The translations under genes and the position numbers were made by a program. A DNA stretch of 64,000 nt, from positions 1,426,001 to 1,490,000 of the forward strand of contig NZ_CP103807.1 of NCBI RefSeq assembly GCF_029773605.1, given 5' to 3'. The stretch's first letter is position 1. Each line of letters starts with the position of its first letter. Positions 44,722 to 53,740 of the stretch are shown here, one piece after another. Under the pieces are notes generated by a model. The model had not been told where the DNA came from. It ran no database searches and saw only the letters and a program-made list of their open reading frames with translations. This stretch comes from Actinobacillus genomosp. 2. Lineage in GTDB: Bacteria; Pseudomonadota; Gammaproteobacteria; Enterobacterales; Pasteurellaceae.

Positions 44722-46578
44722 TTAGAATAAAATAGGCACTAAAAAGGCAGTAACGATCATCGTAATTAACGTGAAAGGTAAACCGATTTTTAAGAAATCA
44801 CTAAAGCGGTAGTTACCTAAAGACACGATCATTGAGTTCACCGGCGAAATTGGGGTCATAAATGCCGCCGATGAAGCGATTGCAACCACCATCACTAAAG
44901 CGGTCGGCGAATAGCCTAATTGATTTGCCACTTCTATCGCTATCGGTGCCATTAAAATCGCCGTAGCACTGGTTGAAATAAATAAACCAACGATAGCTGT
45001 CAACGCAAACAGTCCCATTAAAATTAACGGATAAGGCGTACTTGAACCGCCGGTAATGGCAATAAATTCCTCTACCATTAAACTTACGCCGCCGGTTTTT
45101 TGCATCGCTAACGAAAACGGCATCATTCCGATCACCAGAATTAAAGTCGGAAAGTGAATCGACTCATAGGCAGATTTCATATCAATACAACGAAATGCTC
45201 CTAACATCAAACACGCAATAAATGCCGCAATCACATTAGGAACCACACCGCTAATCATCAAGCCGATCATCACAACTAACGATAAAATCGCATAAGGTGC
45301 TTGACTGGCTGCCGGCACAACTTGCTTACTTTCTTTCGGCATACCAATTAAAAAGAAATCCTTACGGCTCTGTACCATCGTTGTAATTTTTTGCCATACG
45401 CCCATGACAAGCAAAATATCACCGGATCGAATCGTTTCAGTTAACAGATTATTTTGCAGAATCTGTGTATCTCGTTTAATCCCCACCACACTTAAACCGA
45501 AACTGGAACGGAAATTTAACGAATCTACCGTTTTACCGATTGTTTCGGTTTCCGGCATCACACCAAGTTCTGCCATACCGACTGATTTTGCTTGTGTAGA
45601 GAAATATTCGCCTTTTAACTCAATCGGCTGCAATTTAAATTCCTGACATAATTCAGAAAATCTGTCTTCATCCACCCCAATATCCATTAATAGAATATCT
45701 TTTTTCTGTAATTGGTCTTTTCCAAAAGCGGCAAGCGTAATATTGCGGAAATTTTTATAACGCTGAATCGCAATAATATTTAAATGGTAAATTGATCGCA
45801 GATTTAACTCATCTATTGTCTTACCTACAAAAGTAGAATCCTGTGGCAAGATAACCATTTTGGCACGTCCATGTAGCTTATATTCATCAATAAATTGTGC
45901 CATTGACTCTTCATTATTATTTGAAACGACCGAAGCATTATTACCTAACCAACGGCGAGCAATGAGCATATAAACAATCCCGAGTAACAAAACCACCGCA
46001 CCAATCGGGGTAAAGCTAAAAAAGCCGAATCCTTCAAACCCGGCCTTGACCAATTCAGCGTGCGTCACTAAATTTGGAGCGGTTGCAATTAAAGTCATCA
46101 TACCGCTAATCAAGCCGGCAACGGCAAGCGGCATCATAAAACGACTGGGAGAAATATTCATACTGGCACAAATTGCAAGCGTGACCGGGATAAAAATTGC
46201 GACAATACCGGTTGAACTCATAAATGCACCTAACGTGCCGATACTCAACATCAATAAAGCTAATACTTTTGCTTCGCTCGCACCTGCAACTCTTAATAAC
46301 CAATCACTCATTTGATTTGCGACACCGGTACGAGCCAAAGCATCACCAATGATATAAAGTAACGCCAGTAAAATCACATTCGGATCACCAAAGCCGGCTA
46401 ATGCTTCTTTTGTAGTTAAAATACCGGTTAAACTAAAGGCTAACATTACCAATAGGGCGATAACGTCCATTCGTAATTTGTTTTGAATAAACAAAAAGAC
46501 AGCGATGGCAAGAATTGCCAATACCCAAAATAAAGGATATTGCATAAAGGAAGGTAAAAATTGCTGAAGGGTTTGCAT
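44722..46578 (-). CDS. SLC13/DASS-family transporter with two RCK_C (TrkA-C) domains
   Basis: Start set at ATG 46578 (MQTLQQFLPSFMQYPLFWV), giving 618 residues. Two membrane blocks (about 1-190 and 400-618) flank a cytosolic pair of RCK_C domains near residues 215-285 and 310-385 (LPQDSTFVGKTIDELNLRSIYHLNIIAIQR and then ELGVMPETETIGKTVDSLNFRSSFGLSVVGIKR). The SNT-like motifs (LIATAPNLVTHAEL, TSATAILMAPIAIEVA, MTPISPVNSMIVSLG) are present. It resembles E. coli YfbS. The substrate may be sulfate or a dicarboxylate; not resolved. Confidence 0.87.
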   Translation of the reverse strand: MQTLQQFLPSFMQYPLFWVLAILAIAVFLFIQNKLRMDVIALLVMLAFSLTGILTTKEALAGFGDPNVILLALLYIIGDALARTGVANQMSDWLLRVAGASEAKVLALLMLSIGTLGAFMSSTGIVAIFIPVTLAICASMNISPSRFMMPLAVAGLISGMMTLIATAPNLVTHAELVKAGFEGFGFFSFTPIGAVVLLLGIVYMLIARRWLGNNASVVSNNNEESMAQFIDEYKLHGRAKMVILPQDSTFVGKTIDELNLRSIYHLNIIAIQRYKNFRNITLAAFGKDQLQKKDILLMDIGVDEDRFSELCQEFKLQPIELKGEYFSTQAKSVGMAELGVMPETETIGKTVDSLNFRSSFGLSVVGIKRDTQILQNNLLTETIRSGDILLVMGVWQKITTMVQSRKDFFLIGMPKESKQVVPAASQAPYAILSLVVMIGLMISGVVPNVIAAFIACLMLGAFRCIDMKSAYESIHFPTLILVIGMMPFSLAMQKTGGVSLMVEEFIAITGGSSTPYPLILMGLFALTAIVGLFISTSATAILMAPIAIEVANQLGYSPTALVMVVAIASSAAFMTPISPVNSMIVSLGNYRFSDFLKIGLPFTLITMIVTAFLVPILF

Positions 46579-46633
46579 AATATTCTCTAATTGTAAAAAA
46601 ATCGGCAAATTATACCGCTTATTATGCAACAAA

Positions 46634-46655
46634 AAAGCCCCTTATAAGGGGCTTT
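46634..46655 (-). terminator. Terminator of the mtl operon
   Basis: Eleven-base perfect palindrome AAAGCCCCTTA/TAAGGGGCTTT overlapping the mtlR stop codon, followed on the minus strand by T residues. Confidence 0.88.
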
Positions 46656-47166
46656 CTACATCGAGTTTTTCGTTAATTTCCGTAATGGCAAGAATCAAAC
46701 TGGAACGCATAATCCGTTCCAATCGTATCTGTTGCATCTGAAATAGCATTGAATCTTTATTCTCTACATTCGCAGAAAACTTCAATACATCCGACACCGG
46801 GCTTAAATCAATATGATGTAAATCTCGAGCGAATTGTATGATCGCAGGATGAGAAAACGGTAATTCTTCTACCTCATCACTTAGTTGTTGCTTCACTTCA
46901 ATAAAAAGTGAAATATCTTCAAACACCGGTGCAGAAATCACACCTAGACCTAATAATAACTTTAAACGAACATTTAATTCAGCAAGCGGCCCTTGATGCT
47001 CAAACAAAGAATCGACTACCGATTTTAAAGCGAAATCGGTTTTTCGAAACACACGTTGAATAAGTCGTTCAATATTTTGTGCAAACTGATTTACTGAAAG
47101 GGCGAAGAACCCTCGTAAAGAGGGAACTTCACTTAATTGTTCGATAAAATTATCTGAATATGGCAT
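46642..47166 (-). CDS. mtlR: MtlR-family mannitol operon regulator
   Basis: 174 residues, all helical, with the MtlR family sequence LIQRVFRKTDFALKSVVDSLFEHQGPLAELNVRLKLLLGLGVI. In E. coli MtlR lowers mtl expression. The start overlaps the mtlD stop by one base (TAATG). The stop lies inside the terminator hairpin. Confidence 0.93.
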   Translation of the reverse strand: MPYSDNFIEQLSEVPSLRGFFALSVNQFAQNIERLIQRVFRKTDFALKSVVDSLFEHQGPLAELNVRLKLLLGLGVISAPVFEDISLFIEVKQQLSDEVEELPFSHPAIIQFARDLHHIDLSPVSDVLKFSANVENKDSMLFQMQQIRLERIMRSSLILAITEINEKLDVESPL

Positions 47167-48305
47167 TAGTTATATAACGCAACAACTTGATTAATAACGT
47201 CTTGGTTGGTTAAACCAGTATATTTCTCAACTGCCGCAGCAACTCCGTTATCTGCAATAAATTGTGCTAATTCGACCGCTTGCGGGTCTTCTTCATTACG
47301 ATATTGTAGAGCCATAACCACACCATTGACGAGGTTTTTATGCGGTAAACCGTATTCTAACGTGCCTAACAGCGGTTTAATTAAACGATCATTCGGGCTA
47401 AGTTTACGAATTGGTTCACGACCTACACGGTTTACATCATCATTTAAGTACGGATTTGCAAAACGTTTTAAGATTTTTTCAATATAAGCGGCGTGTGCTT
47501 GTGGGTCAAAACTATAACGTTTAATTAATACCGCACCGCTTTCTTCCATAGTTGCTTTTACTGCCGCTTTCACGCTATCGATAGCAATTGCTTCTTTAAT
47601 CCATTTCACACCGGCTTGTTTACCTAAATAAGCAGAAATTAAATGACCAGTATTTAACGTAAATAATTTACGCTCAACAAATGCCATTAAATTATCAGTT
47701 AATTCCATACCTTTAATATCCGGAATTTGACCTTTGAATTGGGTTTTATCCACAATCCATTCGCTAAACTCTTCTACCGTCACTTCTAACGGATCCGCTT
47801 CGTTTAACTCTGCCGGCGGTACGATTCTATCGACTGCCGAATCCACAAAGCCGACAAATTTTTCAATTTCCGCCTGTTGAGAAGCGGTTAAATTTTCAAA
47901 GATTTTTGCTTTAAAGAAACTTGTTCCACGCACCATATTTTCACAAGCAATAATATTTAACGGCTGAGTATTACCTGCTTCTAAACGAGCTGCTAACGCT
48001 TTCGCAAACAATGGTGCGATAAAGCCTAAAACATTCGGACCAACCGCAGTCGTAATCAACTCAACGCTTTTTACTTGTTCGATAACTGCCGCTTCATCTT
48101 TTGAGTTAATCGCCGCAATATTTTTTACCACTTCAACACGGCTCGCATCGCCTACGATTTTTACACCGTATTGTTTATTTTGGTTAATTTGATCAATCTG
48201 AGTTTGGTTGATGTCAGCAAAAGTGACAAAAACACCGGAATCCGACAATAATTTACCGATAAAACCACGACCGATATTACCTGCACCAAAATGTAATGCG
48301 TTCAT
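47166..48305 (-). CDS. mtlD: Mannitol-1-phosphate 5-dehydrogenase
   Basis: 379 residues. The NAD loop is [17 protein letters not shown] at the N-terminus; the catalytic Lys region is [16 protein letters not shown] near residue 213. It turns mannitol-1-phosphate, made by MtlA, into fructose-6-phosphate. It lies 86 bases after mtlA behind a hairpin. Confidence 0.98.
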   Translation of the reverse strand: MNALHFGAGNIGRGFIGKLLSDSGVFVTFADINQTQIDQINQNKQYGVKIVGDASRVEVVKNIAAINSKDEAAVIEQVKSVELITTAVGPNVLGFIAPLFAKALAARLEAGNTQPLNIIACENMVRGTSFFKAKIFENLTASQQAEIEKFVGFVDSAVDRIVPPAELNEADPLEVTVEEFSEWIVDKTQFKGQIPDIKGMELTDNLMAFVERKLFTLNTGHLISAYLGKQAGVKWIKEAIAIDSVKAAVKATMEESGAVLIKRYSFDPQAHAAYIEKILKRFANPYLNDDVNRVGREPIRKLSPNDRLIKPLLGTLEYGLPHKNLVNGVVMALQYRNEEDPQAVELAQFIADNGVAAAVEKYTGLTNQDVINQVVALYN

Positions 48306-48364
48306 TCTATGTTCCTCTTTAATTTGTAAAATATTTGAAAAATTTGACCACTTGCAAGCGAAAA

Positions 48365-48384
48365 TCCCCCACTTACGTGGGGGA
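48365..48384 (-). terminator. Intra-operon hairpin between mtlA and mtlD
   Basis: Eight-base stem TCCCCCAC/GTGGGGGA with a TTAC loop and ATTTTC after it on the minus strand. It may reduce transcription into mtlD or protect the mtlA mRNA end. Confidence 0.65.
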
Positions 48385-48391
48385 AGTTAAA

Positions 48392-50281
48392 TTACTCGCC
48401 TTTTAATAAGCGCAATACTTTTTGCGGATCATCAGTTAGCGTGAGAATTTCCATGGTTTTCTCGTCATCTAACGCATTAGTGATCGCACTTACAACTTGG
48501 ATATGTTCGTTATTACGTGCTGCGATACCGATAACTAATTTCGCCACACCGTCTTCTTCATCCGTAAAACGCACACCTTCACGATATTGGCAGAACACGA
48601 TACCGGTTTTTAATACTTTATCTTTCGCCGCAATCGTACCGTGCGGTACAGCAATTCCTTCGCCTAAGTAAGTGGAAACTTGCTGTTCACGTTCAAACAT
48701 TGCCGGAACATAATCTTCTTCTGCAAAACCTAATTTCACTAATTGCTCACCGGCAAATTGAATCGCTTCTTCTTTCGTACGAGCGGTTAAATTTAAGAAG
48801 ATTTGTGCTTCGGTTACATTTAAACCGGTACTTGCTGCTTCTTCTTGTGGAGCAGTTTCTACTGACGCCACTTTTTCCGCCGACTCAGTATTCGTATTCA
48901 ATTTTGCCACGAGGCTGTCATAGAATACACCGTCTAAGAAATTATTTAAGGATAAATGCTGTGCGGTCGGCACTTGTTTTTGTGCACGAGCGGTTAAGTC
49001 TTTATGTGTCACCACTAATTGTGCATCTTGCGGTAAATCATTGATCGCAATATTTTGTACCTCAATGTTTAAACCGGCTGCTTGTACTTTTTTACGTAAC
49101 ATACTTGCACCCATTGCACTTGAACCCATGCCCGCATCGCAAGATACATAGATTTTACGTACGTTACTGAAATCACCTGAAACCGCTGCAACTGCACCGC
49201 CTTTGCTTTGTGCTTTCATTGCCGCCATTTCCGCTTGTGCGTTTTCTAACGCATCTTCAGAACCTTCGTCTTTTTGCATTTTAAGTAACACAGAAGCAAT
49301 GACAAAGGTAACTGCACATGAAAGGATTACTGAAGCGATTACCGCTAAGTGTGCACCTGATGGAGCCATTGCTAATACCGCAATGATTGAACCCGGAGAA
49401 GCCGGAGATACTAAACCGCCGCCTAATAATGTATTAGTTAATACGCCTGTTGCACCACCCGCAATTACTGCAAGGATTAAGCGAGGATTCATTAATACAT
49501 ACGGGAAGTAAATTTCGTGAATACCACCGAAGAAATGAATGATTGATGCAGAACTTGCGGTATTTTTTGCAGAACCTTTACCAAATAACATATAAGCAAT
49601 CAAAATACCTAAACCCGGACCCGGATTCGCTTCAATTAAGAAGAAGATCGATTTACCTAATTCTGAAGATTCTTGAATACCAAGCGGTGAGAAGATACCG
49701 TGGTTGATGGCGTTATTTAAGAATAAGATTTTCGCCGGCTCAACAATCACAGAGGTTAACGCAAGTAAGTTAGCATCCACTAATGCTCTTACACCAGCCG
49801 CTAATAAATCTGAAAGTGAAGTCACCACACCGCCGATAAAGCTAAATGAAAGGAGTGCTAACAACATACCGATAATACCGGCAGAGAAGTTATTCACTAA
49901 CATCTCAAAACCGCTTTTCACTTTACCTTCGATTGCTTTATCGAATGTTTTAATTGCCCATCCGCCAAGCGGACCAACAATCATTGCACCTAAGAACATT
50001 GGAATTTCAGAACCGACAATGATACCCATTGTAGTAATTGCACCTACAACCGCACCACGTTCGCCACCAGCTAAACGACCACCGCTATAACCAATTAAAA
50101 GCGGTAGTAAATAGGTAATCATTGGACCGACAAGTTTACCCAAACTCTCATTTGGTAACCAACCGGTCGGAATAAATAATGCGGTAATAAAACCCCAAGC
50201 GATGAAAGCCCCGATATTAGGCATCACCATATTTGATAAGAAACGCCCAAAACTTTGGACTTTCACTTTTAAGTTAGACAT
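48392..50281 (-). CDS. mtlA: PTS mannitol-specific EIICBA
   Basis: 629 residues in three parts: membrane IIC (1 to about 335, PNIGAFIAWGFITALFIPTGW and AMAPSGAHLAVIA), IIB (about 375-465) with the phosphocysteine in SCDAGMGSSAMGAS, and IIA (about 490-629) with the phosphohistidine in GIAVPHGTIAA. It takes in and phosphorylates mannitol. It is first in mtlADR with three CRP-type boxes upstream. Confidence 0.98.
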   Translation of the reverse strand: MSNLKVKVQSFGRFLSNMVMPNIGAFIAWGFITALFIPTGWLPNESLGKLVGPMITYLLPLLIGYSGGRLAGGERGAVVGAITTMGIIVGSEIPMFLGAMIVGPLGGWAIKTFDKAIEGKVKSGFEMLVNNFSAGIIGMLLALLSFSFIGGVVTSLSDLLAAGVRALVDANLLALTSVIVEPAKILFLNNAINHGIFSPLGIQESSELGKSIFFLIEANPGPGLGILIAYMLFGKGSAKNTASSASIIHFFGGIHEIYFPYVLMNPRLILAVIAGGATGVLTNTLLGGGLVSPASPGSIIAVLAMAPSGAHLAVIASVILSCAVTFVIASVLLKMQKDEGSEDALENAQAEMAAMKAQSKGGAVAAVSGDFSNVRKIYVSCDAGMGSSAMGASMLRKKVQAAGLNIEVQNIAINDLPQDAQLVVTHKDLTARAQKQVPTAQHLSLNNFLDGVFYDSLVAKLNTNTESAEKVASVETAPQEEAASTGLNVTEAQIFLNLTARTKEEAIQFAGEQLVKLGFAEEDYVPAMFEREQQVSTYLGEGIAVPHGTIAAKDKVLKTGIVFCQYREGVRFTDEEDGVAKLVIGIAARNNEHIQVVSAITNALDDEKTMEILTLTDDPQKVLRLLKGE

Positions 50282-50387
50282 AACTGCTCCTAGAACAACA
50301 GTGTGTAAGGTAGATAAATAAGATTGAATAATCTACCGTATAAAGTAGCACCGTCCATCAAAGTTTCAAAAATATTTATCTAAAAAA

Positions 50388-50488
50388 TGTGAAGATGATC
50401 ACATTAAATTTTTTATCACTCATTTATAAAATGTGACATAGATCACATTTTTAAATGCAACACGCATAAAAGCGTGATCTGCATCACA
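50388..50488 (-). promoter_or_regulatory. Three CRP-cAMP boxes upstream of mtlA
   Basis: TGTGA-N6-TCACA at 50388-50403 and 50432-50447, and CGTGA-N6-TCACA at 50473-50488. Centres are 44 and 41 bases apart, close to four helical turns. The middle one is an almost perfect CRP consensus with A/T-rich ends. Confidence 0.9.
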
Positions 50489-50524
50489 TTTTTAAGCAAG
50501 CGGTCAAATTTCTAGATTTTTTGC

Positions 50525-50554
50525 AAAAAAAAGCCTCTGAAAACTCAGAGGCTT
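50525..50554 (-). terminator. Terminator of glmS
   Basis: Ten-base stem (50531-50540 with 50545-50554), AAAC loop and eight T on the minus strand. The glmS stop lies at 50573, just before it. Confidence 0.93.
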
Positions 50555-50572
50555 GGTATTCAATATTTGTAA

Positions 50573-52405
50573 TTATTCTACGGTTACTGCTTTCGCTAAG
50601 TTACGAGGTTGGTCAACGTCCGTACCTTTAATTAACGCAATATGATATGAAAGTAATTGTAACGGCACGGTATAGAAAATCGGAGCGGTTACTTCATCTA
50701 CTTTCGGCATTACGATCGTTTTGAAACCGTCTGCATCGGCAAAACCGGCATCGTGATCAGCAAATACATATAGCTGACCGCCACGTGCACGAACTTCTTC
50801 GATATTTGATTTCACTTTTTCAAGTAAATCATTTTCCGGTGCAACCACAACAACCGGCATTTCGCTATCGATTAACGCTAACGGACCGTGTTTTAATTCA
50901 CCTGCGGCGTAAGCTTCTGCGTGAATGTATGAAATCTCTTTTAATTTTAAGGCAGATTCCATTGCAATCGGATAGTACTCACCACGACCTAAGAATAAAG
51001 TATGGTGTTTATCCGCAAAGTCTTCTGATAATGCTTCAATTTGTTTATCAAACACTAATGCACTTTCAATCTGTGCCGGTAAGCGTTGTAACGATTGAAC
51101 GATGTGATGTTCCTGTTCTTCAGATACAGTGCCTTTTAAGCGACCGATCGCCACATTTAATAGCAACATACAGGTTAACTGTGTAGTAAACGCTTTGGTT
51201 GACGCCACACCGATTTCCACACCGGCTTTGGTCATAAATGCAAAATCCGATTCACGCACAAGTGAAGAACTCGCTACGTTACAGATTGTCATTGCAGACA
51301 TATAACCCGATTCTTTCGCTAAACGTAATGCCGCTAACGTATCCGCCGTTTCACCTGATTGTGAAAGTGTTAATAATAAGCTATTCGGACGAGTCACGAA
51401 TTTACGGTAACGGAACTCAGAAGCGATTTCAACATCACAGCTTACGCCTGCGATTGCTTCAAACCAGTAGCGAGCAACCATACCAGCATTGTAAGAAGTA
51501 CCGCACGCAACGATCTGTACGTGTTCAACTTTTGCTAAAATTTCCGCGGCATTTGGACCAATCGCATCAATTTTCACTTTACCGTTTTCGATACGACCGT
51601 CTAATGTATTCATAATTGCAACAGGTTGCTCGAAAATTTCTTTCTGCATATAGTGACGGTATTGACCTTTATCCGCCGCATCCGCTTCAAAGTTACCTTC
51701 GTGAATTTCACGTTCAACTTTTTGACCGTCACGCGTATAAATATCTACTGTTTCACGTGTAATTTCTGCAACATCACCTTCTTCAAGGTAAGCAAAACGG
51801 CGTGTTACGCTTAATAATGCTAACGGGTCAGATGCTAAGAAGTTCTCACCGATACCATAACCGATAACTAACGGAGAACCTGAACGAGCAACGATTAAAT
51901 GCTCCGGTTCGTCTTGATTCATTACTACCGTACCGTACGCACCACGAAGCTGAACCACGGTTTTTTGTACCGCTTCTAATAAAGATTTCGCTGAACGTAA
52001 TTCCCATTCAACTAAGTGAGCGATAACTTCGGTATCTGTTTGAGATTGGAATACATAACCACGTTCTTGTAAAACTACTTTTAATTCTTCGTAGTTTTCA
52101 ATGATACCGTTGTGTACTACTGCAATTTTGCCTGAACGATGAGGGTGAGCATTGGTTTCAGAAGGTTCACCGTGAGTCGCCCAACGTGTATGTGCAATAC
52201 CTGTACCACCCACAAGAGGTTTTACCGCTAAAGCATCATCAAGCTCTTTTACTTTACCGACACGGCGTACAATTTGCATATCGTGTTCGTTATTTAAAAC
52301 CGCCACACCTGCTGAGTCATAACCACGATATTCTAAACGATGTAAACCATCTACTAAGATTCTTGCTACATCACGTTGTGCTACTGCACCTACAATTCCA
52401 CACAT
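50573..52405 (-). CDS. glmS: Glutamine--fructose-6-phosphate aminotransferase (isomerizing)
   Basis: 610 residues. The catalytic Cys2 starts the amidotransferase domain (MCGIVGAV), followed by [18 protein letters not shown]; the two SIS sugar domains (about 280-600) contain ACGTSYNAG and SQSGETADT. It makes glucosamine-6-phosphate for cell-wall and LOS synthesis. The DeoR-type gene upstream is on the same strand, 90 bases away. Confidence 0.99.
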   Translation of the reverse strand: MCGIVGAVAQRDVARILVDGLHRLEYRGYDSAGVAVLNNEHDMQIVRRVGKVKELDDALAVKPLVGGTGIAHTRWATHGEPSETNAHPHRSGKIAVVHNGIIENYEELKVVLQERGYVFQSQTDTEVIAHLVEWELRSAKSLLEAVQKTVVQLRGAYGTVVMNQDEPEHLIVARSGSPLVIGYGIGENFLASDPLALLSVTRRFAYLEEGDVAEITRETVDIYTRDGQKVEREIHEGNFEADAADKGQYRHYMQKEIFEQPVAIMNTLDGRIENGKVKIDAIGPNAAEILAKVEHVQIVACGTSYNAGMVARYWFEAIAGVSCDVEIASEFRYRKFVTRPNSLLLTLSQSGETADTLAALRLAKESGYMSAMTICNVASSSLVRESDFAFMTKAGVEIGVASTKAFTTQLTCMLLLNVAIGRLKGTVSEEQEHHIVQSLQRLPAQIESALVFDKQIEALSEDFADKHHTLFLGRGEYYPIAMESALKLKEISYIHAEAYAAGELKHGPLALIDSEMPVVVVAPENDLLEKVKSNIEEVRARGGQLYVFADHDAGFADADGFKTIVMPKVDEVTAPIFYTVPLQLLSYHIALIKGTDVDQPRNLAKAVTVE

Positions 52406-52495
52406 ATTTTTGATTTCCTATGTTAAGTTAAATTAAAAACCGTTATATCTCATTAATGACCTCAAGCGGTCACTTTTCCCTAAAAACTTACCAAA

Positions 52496-53257
52496 CTACG
52501 ATTCAGCGATAATCACTTCAATCCCGTGCATTTCTATCGCCGTTTTTACCTCTGTGCTAATTTCAGCGTCCGTAATCAGCTTATGAATTACCGACCATTC
52601 TAGCTCTAAATTCGGCATTTTTCGCCCGAATTTTTGCGATTCAATTAATACAATGACTTCACGAGAGACCTGAGCCATCACTTGACTAAGTCCGACCAAC
52701 TCGTTAAACGTGGTCGTTCCCCGTTCTAAATCCAAACTGTCTGCACCGATAAATAATTGGTCAAAATCATACGACTGCAACACTTGCTCGGCGACTTTAC
52801 CTTGAAACGAATCGGAACGGCTATCCCACGTGCCACCGGTCATCAACACAGTCGGCTCATTATCTAACAAAGTTAACTCATTCGCTAAAAAGAGCGAGTT
52901 AGTCATCACCACTAAACCGGTTTGATAAAGTGCTTTTACCATTGCTCCGGTCGTGCTACCACTATCAATAATAATACGATTATGATCACGAATTTGTTTT
53001 ACTGCCTCATTCGCTATCGCTAACTTTTGTTTCGAAAGCTGTTCATTCGTTTCTTCCAATATTTCAGATGGAATTTTTACTGCTCCGCCATAACGACGCA
53101 ATAATAAACCGCTTTCTTCTAAAGCGGTTAAGTCTTTACGAATCGTCACTTCCGAGGTTTCAAAGAAATTTGCTAGCGTATCTACGCTTACCTCGCCTTG
53201 TTCCTGAACCATTTTCACAATTAAGTGGCGACGTTGCTGTGTATTTCTCTTTGACAT
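52496..53257 (-). CDS. DeoR-family regulator next to glmS
   Basis: 253 residues. N-terminal DeoR HTH (RRHLIVKMVQEQGEVSVDTLANFFETSEVTIRKDLTALEESGLLLRRYGGA) and a DeoR C-terminal sensor with IIDSGSTTGAMVKAL and LFIGADSLDLERGTTTFNELV, which bind a sugar phosphate. A DeoR-type gene in front of glmS is also found in other gammaproteobacteria and may control it in response to amino-sugar phosphates. A GGAAAGG site precedes the ATG. Repeated GTTTCG motifs lie just upstream. Confidence 0.88.
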   Translation of the reverse strand: MSKRNTQQRRHLIVKMVQEQGEVSVDTLANFFETSEVTIRKDLTALEESGLLLRRYGGAVKIPSEILEETNEQLSKQKLAIANEAVKQIRDHNRIIIDSGSTTGAMVKALYQTGLVVMTNSLFLANELTLLDNEPTVLMTGGTWDSRSDSFQGKVAEQVLQSYDFDQLFIGADSLDLERGTTTFNELVGLSQVMAQVSREVIVLIESQKFGRKMPNLELEWSVIHKLITDAEISTEVKTAIEMHGIEVIIAES

Positions 53258-53272
53258 TACCTTTCCAAAAAT

Positions 53273-53298
53273 GTTTCGTCTTTACCCAAAAAGTTTCG
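53273..53298. promoter_or_regulatory. Direct GTTTCG repeats before the DeoR-type gene
   Basis: GTTTCG occurs at 53273-53278 and 53293-53298, exactly 20 bases (two helical turns) apart, each in a T/A-rich setting (CGAAAC on the minus strand), 15-40 bases before the start. DeoR-type proteins often bind such direct repeats. Confidence 0.55.
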
Positions 53299-53395
53299 TT
53301 TCAAAACATTTATATTATATTTAGTCTGATTTCGTTATGCAATCAATTCAATAAAAAAAGCCACTCTGCAAATGCAATAAGTGACTTTTTTCCAA

Positions 53396-53596
53396 TTATT
53401 TAACTTGGCTACCGATTAATCCGCCAAGTGCTGCTCCGCCAAGCGTTGCACCGGTTGACTCGCCGATCATATGACCGGCAACGCCACCTACTGCCGCTCC
53501 GATAGCGGTATTACGCTGTGTTTTACTTAAACCATTACATGCAGAAATCGTTGTTGCTAATGCGACAACTGCTAATACTTTAACAATCGTGTTCAT
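53396..53596 (-). CDS. Small glycine-zipper lipoprotein (OsmB-like)
   Basis: 66 residues: lipoprotein signal with lipobox TISAC (Cys20), then a glycine zipper (IGAAVGGVAGHMIGESTGATLGGAALGGLIG) that can cross or stack in a membrane. OsmB/SlyB-like lipoproteins of this kind are stress-linked outer-membrane proteins. It has its own start site (AGGAAC) and a terminator-like hairpin (about 53352-53392) downstream. Confidence 0.85.
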   Translation of the reverse strand: MNTIVKVLAVVALATTISACNGLSKTQRNTAIGAAVGGVAGHMIGESTGATLGGAALGGLIGSQVK

Positions 53597-53706
53597 TTTT
53601 AATGTTCCTCATCAATATGTTAGTACAAAATTATTGCATTAAGATTGGCACTCTTTAAGACTAAATGAGTAAGAAAAGGTTCGTTAACGTTTATTAAAAT
53701 AAATAA

Positions 53707-53734
53707 AAAAGTACGGAGCAACACCCGTACTTTT
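53707..53734 (-). terminator. Terminator of rimO-ngt
   Basis: Ten-base stem (53707-53716 with 53725-53734), then six T on the minus strand. It sits a few bases after the ngt stop, so no third gene follows ngt in this transcript. Confidence 0.9.
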
Positions 53735-53740
53735 GATTAC

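Noticed and set aside
50573-52405. Looked for a glmS ribozyme upstream of glmS
   Set aside because: The gap to the upstream regulator is only 90 bases and shows no ribozyme core; gammaproteobacteria use other control.
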